Below are positions 1 through 7,570 of a stretch of 64,000 bases of DNA, in pieces. The stretch is from positions 2,976,001-3,040,000 of the forward strand of contig NZ_CP058988.1 in the NCBI RefSeq assembly GCF_019278565.1, written 5' to 3'. Source of the stretch: Cellulophaga sp. HaHa_2_95. Its GTDB lineage: Bacteria > Bacteroidota > Bacteroidia > Flavobacteriales > Flavobacteriaceae. The notes beneath the pieces were generated by a model. It searched no databases, had not been told where the DNA came from, and saw only the letters and a program-made list of their open reading frames with translations. Numbering within the stretch: the first letter of the stretch is position 1; every line of letters begins with the position of its first letter. Position numbers and translations under genes: made by a program.

Positions 1-537
1 GTCTCCTTTCCATTCATCTCCAGGATAAAATCCGTTATTCAAAGCTTTTGCAGTACCTTCAGAATCAATATATGGACGGTTGCTTCTTGTAGAATTGAAC
101 TGTACATCTGTAGCACGTAAATGATGTGCATCAGACCCGGGTCCCGTTGTTCCTAGATTAGGATTTCCTAATGATTTTGGATAGGTATGCTCTCTATTCC
201 ATTGTCCAGACCCACCACCGTTATTATCCTTAGAACGTGTTCTGTCATTAGTTACATCTGCATCGCTATCATTATAGCCGTACAGTAAGAAAACGTTGTT
301 AGGGTTGGCGGGGTCCAGATCTGTTTGCTTTAAAGCTTCCCATACTCCTGGAGTATAACTTAATACCGTATGTTGCGTATTGGTTACAAGTGTTCCCAAA
401 TTGTTTTTTAAACTCTCGCCTGTAGCACTAATATTCGTTCCTGAGTAGTAGGACGGAATTTGTGCCGTGACAAAGTTTACCATTAAAAATGCCAGAATCC
501 ATAGCAGTGGACTCTTTCTCAAGTAATTTTGTTTCAT
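1..537 (-). CDS. Secreted endonuclease I family nuclease (5' part only)
   Basis: The window holds the first 179 codons; the gene runs off the left edge. Residues 1-25 form a signal peptide (charged start, hydrophobic core, FVTA-Q cleavage region), so the enzyme should be exported. Around residues 113-122 is WNREHTYPKS and around 134-153 is the GSDAHHLRATDVQ stretch with NSTRSN. These match the histidine/asparagine active site of the endonuclease I (EndA/NucM, PF04231) family, which cuts DNA and RNA non-specifically outside the cytoplasm. A likely role is nutrient or phosphate scavenging from extracellular nucleic acid. A C-terminal sorting domain, common in flavobacterial secreted enzymes, cannot be judged because that end is missing. 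Confidence 0.9.
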   Translation of the reverse strand, partial: MKQNYLRKSPLLWILAFLMVNFVTAQIPSYYSGTNISATGESLKNNLGTLVTNTQHTVLSYTPGVWEALKQTDLDPANPNNVFLLYGYNDSDADVTNDRTRSKDNNGGGSGQWNREHTYPKSLGNPNLGTTGPGSDAHHLRATDVQFNSTRSNRPYIDSEGTAKALNNGFYPGDEWKGD

Positions 538-562
538 AGTGGTCTAATTATTTTAGTACCAC

Positions 563-570
563 CAAACTTA
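563..570 (-). promoter_or_regulatory. Candidate Bacteroidota -7 box for the nuclease gene
   Basis: TAAGTTTG on the minus strand fits the TAnnTTTG -7 consensus and lies about 25 nt upstream of the nuclease ATG. No clear -33 element is seen. The 157-bp gap 538-694 otherwise shows nothing recognisable. Confidence 0.35.
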
Positions 571-694
571 AGAAATTCTAATGCGTAAGAAGTTATTCTT
601 TATTAACAGAACGTTAAGAAATAAACTCCTCTCTACCGTAAAACCATAGTTTATCGGTACTATTCATCGTTGAAAAGTAAATGCTCATAAAAAA

Positions 695-1420
695 TTACAA
701 GCCTAAAACAGAGAAAAATTCTGCTTTATAGCTTTCACCAATAGGAATTCTAGTGTCGTTGATAACAATTCTATTCCGTTGTACCGTCTTAATAAAGTTT
801 ACATTGACCACAAACGATTTGTGTACACGTAGAAACTGATTGGAAGGAAGTTTATCCAATATCTCTTTAAAATTCATAAGGGTCAATACTGTCTTATTGG
901 TATTGGTGATATGAATTTTCAAATAGTCTTTCAAACCTTGAACATATTCAATCTCATCTAAATTTATCTTGATACTTTCATATTCTGCTTTTACGAATAT
1001 AAACTTCTTTGATTCGTTGGTTTCTCCATGAGATGAAAACACATTACCTTCCATAGGTTTTTCTTTTTTTGATAATAGTTCTTTAGCTCTTGAAATGGCT
1101 TTTATAAAACGATGATAAGGAATTGGTTTTACTAAGTAGTCTACAGCATTAAGCTCAAAGCCTTCTACAGCATATTGAGAATAGGCCGTAGTGAAAATAA
1201 ATAAGGGCTTATTATCTAAGGACGCTATAAAATCTATTCCACTAATTTGGGGCATTTGTATGTCACAAAAAAGCAGGTCTACATTTTTCTCTTTGATGAT
1301 AGTTATAGCATCTAGCGGATTGGTAAAGGTGCCTACGACCTCTATAAAATCTAGCTTACTGCAATAATCCGTTATGATATCTATTGCTAATGGCTCATCG
1401 TCTATAATAATACATTTCAT
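695..1420 (-). CDS. LytTR-family response regulator
   Basis: A 241-aa two-component regulator. The receiver domain (about residues 1-115) starts MKCIIIDDEP with the acidic pocket, has the phospho-acceptor Asp in CDIQMP and the conserved Lys in YLVKPI. The C-terminal LytTR DNA-binding domain (about 140-240) includes FIFVKAEYESIKI and FLRVHKSFVVN. The start at 1420 is chosen because the receiver domain begins there; an ATG 30 bases further out would overlap the kinase gene. It sits 2 bases after the sensor kinase stop, in the kelch/DUF4907/kinase operon. It should bind promoter DNA when phosphorylated by that kinase; the targets are unknown. Confidence 0.93.
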   Translation of the reverse strand: MKCIIIDDEPLAIDIITDYCSKLDFIEVVGTFTNPLDAITIIKEKNVDLLFCDIQMPQISGIDFIASLDNKPLFIFTTAYSQYAVEGFELNAVDYLVKPIPYHRFIKAISRAKELLSKKEKPMEGNVFSSHGETNESKKFIFVKAEYESIKINLDEIEYVQGLKDYLKIHITNTNKTVLTLMNFKEILDKLPSNQFLRVHKSFVVNVNFIKTVQRNRIVINDTRIPIGESYKAEFFSVLGL

Positions 1421-1422
1421 AG

Positions 1423-2463
1423 TTATAATTTTAAGGTAAGCCTTACACAATAGTTTAGACCGTCATTCTCCACAAACAACTCATGAGAGTCTGGATATAA
1501 TAAGTTAAGTCTATTTTTAATATTCGTTAGTCCAACACCAGAATTTTTAGCTTCTTTTCTATAAGCGCCTATTTTATTGATCACGCTAAAATGAATAGCA
1601 TCATCAAAAATAGAGAGGCTTATTTTAACATTGGTTTTCCCTTTAAAATCTGTACCATATTTAAAGGCATTTTCTATAAATGATATGAATAATAAAGGAG
1701 CAATAGATTTCTGTTTGTCTTCTCCTGATATTTTTAAAAGTACATTCTCCGTGTCTGACAATCGTAAGCGTTGTAACTGAACGTAGTTTTTGATATACTC
1801 GATCTCTTTGGATAAAGGGGCCAAATCTTTATCGGCTTCATACAACATATAACGCATGAGTTCTGATAAATTTATAATTGCTTCTGAAGTTTTTTCCGAT
1901 TTCTTTACAGATAAGGAGTAAATAGCATTCAATGAATTGAATAAAAAATGCGGATTCAATTGTGTTTTTAAAAATTGAAGCTCAGAATTCACCTTTTCAT
2001 TCTCTGTAATTTTGCGTAAATCTTCATTGCGGTTCCACTCAATATAAATACGAAGCAATGAACTCACCACATAAGGAATACCAAAAGTAATTATGGACAT
2101 GAAGAAAGAACGAAATTCAGGATTTTCTGAACGTAAATGTTTTTTTTGTAAGCCGCTAAGCTCTGTAGGAATAGTTTTTATAAAAGCCAAATTTCCAAAA
2201 ATATTAACGATGAGTCCAAATATGATTATCAAGACAATAGAGATTACAATATAATTGGCAACGTTTTTCTTTAATAAAAGCTTAGGAATTAGGGTATAGT
2301 AATTAATATAAAATAATAGAAATGAAAAAATAAACCGAATATGAAGATCTGGCGGAAATGGTCTTTCTTGAGAAATGAATGGATATAATAAAAGGCCATA
2401 AAAAAATAGCCATAATATTACATGAATAAGAATTTGCCAAAAGTACCTTTTTTTTAGAACCAT
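1423..2463 (-). CDS. LytS/YehU-type sensor histidine kinase
   Basis: 346 aa. The N-terminal half has about four hydrophobic segments (roughly residues 10-30, 42-62, 70-92, 120-140). They are followed by a short linker and the His_kinase (PF06580) box with the phospho-acceptor His in LNPHFLFNSLNA near residue 172. A C-terminal HATPase region has FIENAFKYG and GVGLTNIKNRL. It has no separate sensing domain, so the membrane segments may sense the signal or a partner. It is co-transcribed with the LytTR regulator just downstream and a small DUF4907-like protein 4 bases upstream, which is a candidate accessory sensor. Confidence 0.93.
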   Translation of the reverse strand: MVLKKRYFWQILIHVILWLFFYGLLLYPFISQERPFPPDLHIRFIFSFLLFYINYYTLIPKLLLKKNVANYIVISIVLIIIFGLIVNIFGNLAFIKTIPTELSGLQKKHLRSENPEFRSFFMSIITFGIPYVVSSLLRIYIEWNRNEDLRKITENEKVNSELQFLKTQLNPHFLFNSLNAIYSLSVKKSEKTSEAIINLSELMRYMLYEADKDLAPLSKEIEYIKNYVQLQRLRLSDTENVLLKISGEDKQKSIAPLLFISFIENAFKYGTDFKGKTNVKISLSIFDDAIHFSVINKIGAYRKEAKNSGVGLTNIKNRLNLLYPDSHELFVENDGLNYCVRLTLKL

Positions 2464-2467
2464 AAAT

Positions 2468-2812
2468 TTACTGCCTATTCAACACTTCAATATTTAAATT
2501 TTCTAAATCGTTTAAGGTAATGACAGGACTCTCATTATGTAATAGCTTATTGATCACTAAACTTGAAACCAATTGGGCATCTTTTTCAGAAGTAAAAGGA
2601 ACTGCACCTTGTACTGCTGGAATATACTCTTGTTTTATTAAAATTCTATCTTTTGCTTGTATTTGATATCCAAACCCTCCTTGAACTGTAAAAACTTCTG
2701 AATCTAAAACAGGAGTGGTATTTAAATAATTCATAATTACCATACTAATTGCTATCAAGGATACTGTGAATGCTGCTAAAGTTATGGTTTTATCTAGATT
2801 GCTCTTTTTCAT
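2468..2812 (-). CDS. DUF4907-like small membrane-anchored protein
   Basis: 114 aa with one N-terminal membrane segment (about residues 10-29) and a probably periplasmic remainder. The GGFGYQI, LIKQEYIPAVQG and PFTSEKDAQLV pattern resembles the flavobacterial DUF4907 family; this family call is from memory and its function is not known. It sits between the kelch lipoprotein and the sensor kinase, 4 bases from the latter. Together with the export signals of both upstream genes, this suggests an envelope-located sensing partner for the kinase. No catalytic residues are recognisable. Confidence 0.6.
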   Translation of the reverse strand: MKKSNLDKTITLAAFTVSLIAISMVIMNYLNTTPVLDSEVFTVQGGFGYQIQAKDRILIKQEYIPAVQGAVPFTSEKDAQLVSSLVINKLLHNESPVITLNDLENLNIEVLNRQ

Positions 2813-2828
2813 TTATCAAAATTTTAAG

Positions 2829-2866
2829 AATAATAGGGCTGATTTTATACAAAGCAACCCTATTCA
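2829..2866 (-). terminator. Weak hairpin between kelch gene and DUF4907-like gene
   Basis: AATAGGG and CCCTATT arms flank a loop of about 24 nt just after the kelch stop. There is no good U-tract, so it may be an attenuator or mRNA-stabilising hairpin rather than a full stop. Confidence 0.25.
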
Positions 2867-2886
2867 TTGTAAATAACTAAATCAAA

Positions 2887-3885
2887 TTAATCTTCATCGT
2901 CATATTCTGCAAAAGGGAAGAATTCCTGTAAATCATCTAAATATAAAGTTCCTGATCTTCCTAAACCAACAAAGGCTCTTGAAGAATTTGAGAAAGCTAC
3001 AGGATCTTGTCTGGTAACCCCTTCATAGCTTGTTTTTACTTCCCAAGTATCTGTAGCAGGATCATATTCCCAAACAGAAGTACTAGCACCACTACGATCT
3101 CCACAAGCGATATAGCCATAGCCATTAAGCGTAAAACCAACGGCGTTACTGCGGGTAATAGCATAATCATCTTCTTCATCTAATTCTAACTTCTCTGTCC
3201 AAACTTCTGTAGCAGGATCAAAAACCCAGAAATCCGTAAGGTAAACCCCATTAGAAACTCCAGTTGCTAAATAGGCCTTTTCGTCTATAATAAATGTAGT
3301 AGCAGCACGTCTCTTATCTCCGCCAAAACCTACTAGCTCCGACCATGTATCTGTAGTTGGGTTGTATTTCCAAAAATCTTTACGATCATTATCACCATCA
3401 AATCCAGTACCGAAATACCCAGTACCATTTAAGCCAAATCCAATAGCGCTTCTTCTAGGCGTAGACGGGAAATCGGCAATCTGTGTCCACGCATTAGTTC
3501 CTGGGTCATACGAATAGAAATCTGCTAATTCATCCAAACCATCATACCCAGAACCAATATACCCCTTGTCATTAACAGTAAATCCTGCTGCTGCATTTCG
3601 TTCAGAACCTGTAAAATCTGCTTTTTGCGACCAGTAATTACCTTCTATATCATAAGCCCAGAAAGAGTTTAAATAGTCATCGCCATCATAACCAACACCC
3701 ATGTAACCTATATTACCAATAGTAAAGCTAGTTGCTCCACTTCTAGGGCTTCCATCAAAAACAGACTTTTCTACCCAGTTTCCTGTATCATCATCATCGT
3801 CATCACTGGAGCAGCTAGTTGCTACTAATAATAAGCTAATACCAAATAAGTAGGCTATCTTATATTTTAATGTCATTTCTTTCAT
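2887..3885 (-). CDS. Kelch-repeat lipoprotein
   Basis: 332 aa. A lipoprotein signal peptide ends in LLVATSCSS (Cys near residue 25), followed by an acidic DDDDD linker. The rest is about six kelch-type blades of near 48 residues, each with a GYxGxGxDG-like turn and a later W-x(5-6)-D/Y-F-W/Y strand (for example GNIGYMGVGYDG, NDKGYIGSGYDG, NGTGYFGTGFDG). A six-bladed beta propeller on the envelope is predicted, probably for ligand or protein binding. It is the first gene of the operon running into the two-component system and may serve as its extracytoplasmic sensor or target. The poly-Asp stretch after the lipid-modified Cys resembles surface-export signals of flavobacterial lipoproteins. Confidence 0.85.
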   Translation of the reverse strand: MKEMTLKYKIAYLFGISLLLVATSCSSDDDDDDTGNWVEKSVFDGSPRSGATSFTIGNIGYMGVGYDGDDYLNSFWAYDIEGNYWSQKADFTGSERNAAAGFTVNDKGYIGSGYDGLDELADFYSYDPGTNAWTQIADFPSTPRRSAIGFGLNGTGYFGTGFDGDNDRKDFWKYNPTTDTWSELVGFGGDKRRAATTFIIDEKAYLATGVSNGVYLTDFWVFDPATEVWTEKLELDEEDDYAITRSNAVGFTLNGYGYIACGDRSGASTSVWEYDPATDTWEVKTSYEGVTRQDPVAFSNSSRAFVGLGRSGTLYLDDLQEFFPFAEYDDED

Positions 3886-4129
3886 AAACTAATTTTTTAA
3901 AATATGTTGATTTTTTAATTCGATTTCAAATCTATACTGCTTATGAAGTCAAATAAAACAGAATAGATAAAGTAGGAGTTTTAACATATGAAACCCTATT
4001 ATTAATCTACGAACAGAACATCTTGCTTTATCGTAATATATCCCGAGTTGGTCTTAAAAATAACCGCATTTATCTATTCTACTCTAGTGCTAATTATGTG
4101 TCCTATACATTTATCAAAAAAAATAAATT

Positions 4130-5461
4130 ATGATAAACAAATTGTGGCTTTTTAGCACAATAGTACTACTAGGTTTACTAGGTAGTTGTAGTGATGACCT
4201 TAATGATTCTGATTTTTTAGCGGGAGATTTGTTTACAGATAGTAATATTAGAGTAGTTCTTATTGACACCTTAACCGTCAATGCCGCTACCGTAAAGTTT
4301 GATAGCATCATTACCTCGACATCCAGCCGTGCTTTAATTGGCCAGTATACCGATCCTGTTTTTGGAACAGTTCGCAGCGGTACCTATGTAGGTCTCTTAC
4401 CTAATTCTTATACCATTGATACAGAAGCAGAGTTTGATAGCATTGTCCTATTTTTAAAATATGACAGCTACTATTATAGTGATACCACAAATACGAATAC
4501 CATTCACATAAAGCGTCTTACAGAAAACTTTGACCCAGATGAGAATAATGCATTCTACAATACCAGCTCCGTTGCTTATGATGATTTAGATTTGGGAACT
4601 TTGAGTTATACACCAAGGCCACAATCATCAGATTCCTTAGAAATAAAATTATCAGATGACTTGGGTCTAGAATTTTTTGAGAACCTACAAGGTAAAATCA
4701 TTACAAATACAGCAGAGTTTACCAATGAATTTAAAGGTATTGCTTTACTTCCCGGTACTGATGATAATGGTTCTGTCATAGGTTTTTCAAAAGCAACTAC
4801 CGATTTTTATATGCGACTTTATTACTCTACATCAGGAGAAACAGATAGAGATCAAAGCTACACTGATATAATACTTAACACTTCCGATACTCCTAACCCA
4901 TTTTTTAATGCTATTTCGGCCACAGATCCTTTAGATTATTTACAAACACTTACGAATGGTGAGCTTAGCTTATCTAGTGATGCTAGTGATAACAAAACAT
5001 TTATTCAATCTGGAACAGGTATAGCCACTAAAATAGAGCTACCATATCTTAAAACGGTAAATAATGTAGGCGGACAAGGTACTTTATTAAAAGCAGTTTT
5101 AAAAATTACGCCTGTGATTGGTTCGTATACTGATTTTCTTTCTTTAGAAGATTACATGTCTGTGTATCTGATAGATAAAAATAATGATATCACGAGCCAG
5201 TTATACAATACCGATGCTTCTACCGTAACTGCTATCTTAAATACAGAAAACCAAGAGTACAATGACATTTATTACGAAATAGATTTGACCACTTATATAG
5301 AAAGTATACTGACTACCGATCTAAATTCTGATCAATCACTACTCTTAATTCCTGAAGATTTTTCCAATACTGTAGACCGGTTTATATTAAATGGTACGCT
5401 AAACTCCAGTACAAAAACAAAACTAGAACTTACATATGCAGTTTACGATGAAGAAAATTAA
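4130..5461 (+). CDS. DUF4270 family lipoprotein
   Basis: 443 aa. The signal peptide has a lipobox ending GLLGSCSDD (Cys about residue 20). The body carries the DUF4270 hallmarks: early ALIGQYTDPVFGTVRSG and EFDSIVLFLKY, a central segment GIALLP, and ITPVIGS later. DUF4270 proteins are flavobacterial/cytophagal envelope proteins of unknown function. The downstream outer-membrane protein gene overlaps its 3' end by 14 bases, so the two are translationally coupled and probably act together at the outer membrane. Confidence 0.85.
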   Translation: MINKLWLFSTIVLLGLLGSCSDDLNDSDFLAGDLFTDSNIRVVLIDTLTVNAATVKFDSIITSTSSRALIGQYTDPVFGTVRSGTYVGLLPNSYTIDTEAEFDSIVLFLKYDSYYYSDTTNTNTIHIKRLTENFDPDENNAFYNTSSVAYDDLDLGTLSYTPRPQSSDSLEIKLSDDLGLEFFENLQGKIITNTAEFTNEFKGIALLPGTDDNGSVIGFSKATTDFYMRLYYSTSGETDRDQSYTDIILNTSDTPNPFFNAISATDPLDYLQTLTNGELSLSSDASDNKTFIQSGTGIATKIELPYLKTVNNVGGQGTLLKAVLKITPVIGSYTDFLSLEDYMSVYLIDKNNDITSQLYNTDASTVTAILNTENQEYNDIYYEIDLTTYIESILTTDLNSDQSLLLIPEDFSNTVDRFILNGTLNSSTKTKLELTYAVYDEEN

Positions 5462-6707
5462 ATTATCCTATTTAACGAGTATAGTAACCCTTATTATTTC
5501 AATTCATTCAGGATATTCACAATCAGAAGCTTTAACTAGTTCTCCCTATTCCTTATATGGTTTAGGAGTAATTAACCAAACAAGTATTGGAAAGTCCAAT
5601 GCCTTAGGATATACGGGAATTGGTTTAAAGACAGATTCTGAAATTAACAACTTAAACCCTGCTAACTATGCTTTAATTCCACAAAACTCCTTTTTCTATG
5701 ATATTGGAGTTACTGGAGAATTAAATAACTATAGTAACAGAAGTTATAGCGAAAATAAGAAAAATGTAAATTTCTCTAACATTGCTTTTGCCTTTAGAAT
5801 TACAGAAGGTCTTGGCGCCGGTATTACCATGGTTCCTTATAGTGATGTTGGCTATTCTTTAGTAGGCATTCAATCTAATATTGAAGGGAGCACGGAAACT
5901 TTTGAAAGTTCAGTAACTGGTTTAGGTGCTTTGAGTGATTTAAAGCTGAATTTAGGATATTCACTTTTAGATAACCTACGATTTGGGATGAGTGCATCAT
6001 TCTTATTTGGAAATATAGAAGAAACAGAATCTTTTGCCATAAGCAACAGTGCTTTTAATTTAACCGAGACAACCAATTATAGTGGTGCTCGTCTTGGATT
6101 TGGAATGCAGTTTGATCTCAGTGATAAGTTTACCTTAGGAAGTACCATGCAATTTCCTACTAGCTTAAAAGGAAGCCTTGATCGTTCGGTAAGCAAAGTA
6201 ATAGAAGGATCTACAAGTGTAACCATTGAGACTGATGAACCTGATAATGCAGATAATTTTGACCTGCCCTTAGAAGTTGGGATCGGTTTTAGCGCAAAAC
6301 TTTATAAGTCTTTTATGCTTAGCGCAGATTACAAAAAGAATTATTGGGATGCTACCAATCAAACAGATCTTTCCGGAAGTTATGTAGATCAAGATATTCT
6401 AGGAGTAGGTTTAGAATATATCAAGAATAAGAGTAGCTTTAAATACAGTGATCGTATTAATTATAGACTTGGTTATAATTATGATACGGGATATTTAGAA
6501 GTTAATAACAAAAAAATAAATGGCTTTAATATTACTACAGGGATAGGATTACCTGTAAGTAAAAATTCTAACTCTATGATAAATTTATCATATAGTTATG
6601 GTTCAAAAGGGGTAATTGAAAATGTCCTAATTAAAGAAAACTATCACCTATTCACCTTAAACATGAGCTTAGAAGATTTATGGTTTAGACAACGTAAAAT
6701 AAACTAA
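5448..6707 (+). CDS. Outer-membrane beta-barrel protein
   Basis: 419 aa from the ATG at 5448, where a proper signal peptide begins (MKKIKLSYLT, cleavage near SGYSQ). An ATG 12 bases earlier is also possible. Alternating hydrophobic strands with frequent Gly/Tyr/Asn turns and a terminal aromatic strand (LFTLNMSLEDLWF) suggest a beta barrel of the FadL/OmpP1-like class; PYSLYGLG near the N-terminus is typical of flavobacterial members. Overlap with the DUF4270 gene suggests a two-gene unit. Substrate is unknown. Confidence 0.7.
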   Translation: MKKIKLSYLTSIVTLIISIHSGYSQSEALTSSPYSLYGLGVINQTSIGKSNALGYTGIGLKTDSEINNLNPANYALIPQNSFFYDIGVTGELNNYSNRSYSENKKNVNFSNIAFAFRITEGLGAGITMVPYSDVGYSLVGIQSNIEGSTETFESSVTGLGALSDLKLNLGYSLLDNLRFGMSASFLFGNIEETESFAISNSAFNLTETTNYSGARLGFGMQFDLSDKFTLGSTMQFPTSLKGSLDRSVSKVIEGSTSVTIETDEPDNADNFDLPLEVGIGFSAKLYKSFMLSADYKKNYWDATNQTDLSGSYVDQDILGVGLEYIKNKSSFKYSDRINYRLGYNYDTGYLEVNNKKINGFNITTGIGLPVSKNSNSMINLSYSYGSKGVIENVLIKENYHLFTLNMSLEDLWFRQRKIN

Positions 6708-7546
6708 GAGCTTCTAGATTTATACAGCGCATTAAGTATTAATCCGCCGATAATCATCACGATGCCTAATATGCTCCACAAGGTATAAATTTCATTAAAC
6801 CAAAGTAATCCTACGGTTACCGTAAAAAGCACCTCTATATATTTTAGGGGTGCTACTTGGGTGGTAGTACCAGATTGAAATGCTTTGGTCATATACAATT
6901 GACCAAAATAACCAAATATCCCTAGACCTAATAAAAGAAGCCATTCTATTCCTTTAGGAGTTACCCAATTAAAAATAGAAAGTATCCCTCCTGTTATTGT
7001 AGCAATCATCATAAAATAGTTGACAACAACTACCGGATGATCTTGCTTGCCTATTTTGCTAATCGTCACATATACTAATCCGCTAAAAAAAGCAGCTGCT
7101 ATAATCAAGACCAACCCAAATGGGTCTAGCGTGCCATCAAAACCTTTTAATATCATTACCCCTCCAAAAGCAATTCCGAAGAATATCCATTGTAGAAACT
7201 TCACTTTTTCCTTTAATAGGAAAATGGCAAAAAATGCTGCGAATATTGGTGCTATATAGCGTAAAGAAACTGCCGTTCCCATCGTTAAATACTTTAAAGA
7301 CATAAAGTATAAGGTCATAGAGGTGACCCCTGCCAAACCTCTATATATTAGTAATTTTCTTTTATTTCCTAAAATTGGAATCTTGTGATATGTTAAAAAA
7401 GAAAGCGTTAGGACTAACGTTCCTAAGGATCTAAAGAATACTAATTCATAGGCGGGTAAATGAGCCAGATATTTTACGGTGGCATTCATAAAAGTGAAAG
7501 ACAAAGTACTAATAACCATATACCCTAAGGCTTGTTTAAAATTCAT
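6704..7546 (-). CDS. DMT superfamily (EamA) transporter
   Basis: 280 aa, about ten membrane segments in two EamA repeats. Features include the early FMNATVKYL segment, a VFFRSLGTLVL segment and GTAVSLRYIAPIFAAFFAIFLLKEK, the family's characteristic end-of-repeat motif. This inner-membrane family exports small metabolites or amino acids; the substrate here cannot be told. Its 3' end overlaps the convergent outer-membrane protein gene by 4 bases. It lies 24 bases downstream of the radical SAM gene on the same strand, so it may export that pathway's product, but this is inference only. Confidence 0.85.
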   Translation of the reverse strand: MNFKQALGYMVISTLSFTFMNATVKYLAHLPAYELVFFRSLGTLVLTLSFLTYHKIPILGNKRKLLIYRGLAGVTSMTLYFMSLKYLTMGTAVSLRYIAPIFAAFFAIFLLKEKVKFLQWIFFGIAFGGVMILKGFDGTLDPFGLVLIIAAAFFSGLVYVTISKIGKQDHPVVVVNYFMMIATITGGILSIFNWVTPKGIEWLLLLGLGIFGYFGQLYMTKAFQSGTTTQVAPLKYIEVLFTVTVGLLWFNEIYTLWSILGIVMIIGGLILNALYKSRSS

Positions 7547-7570
7547 GTATGACGCTATTTACTACTTTAT

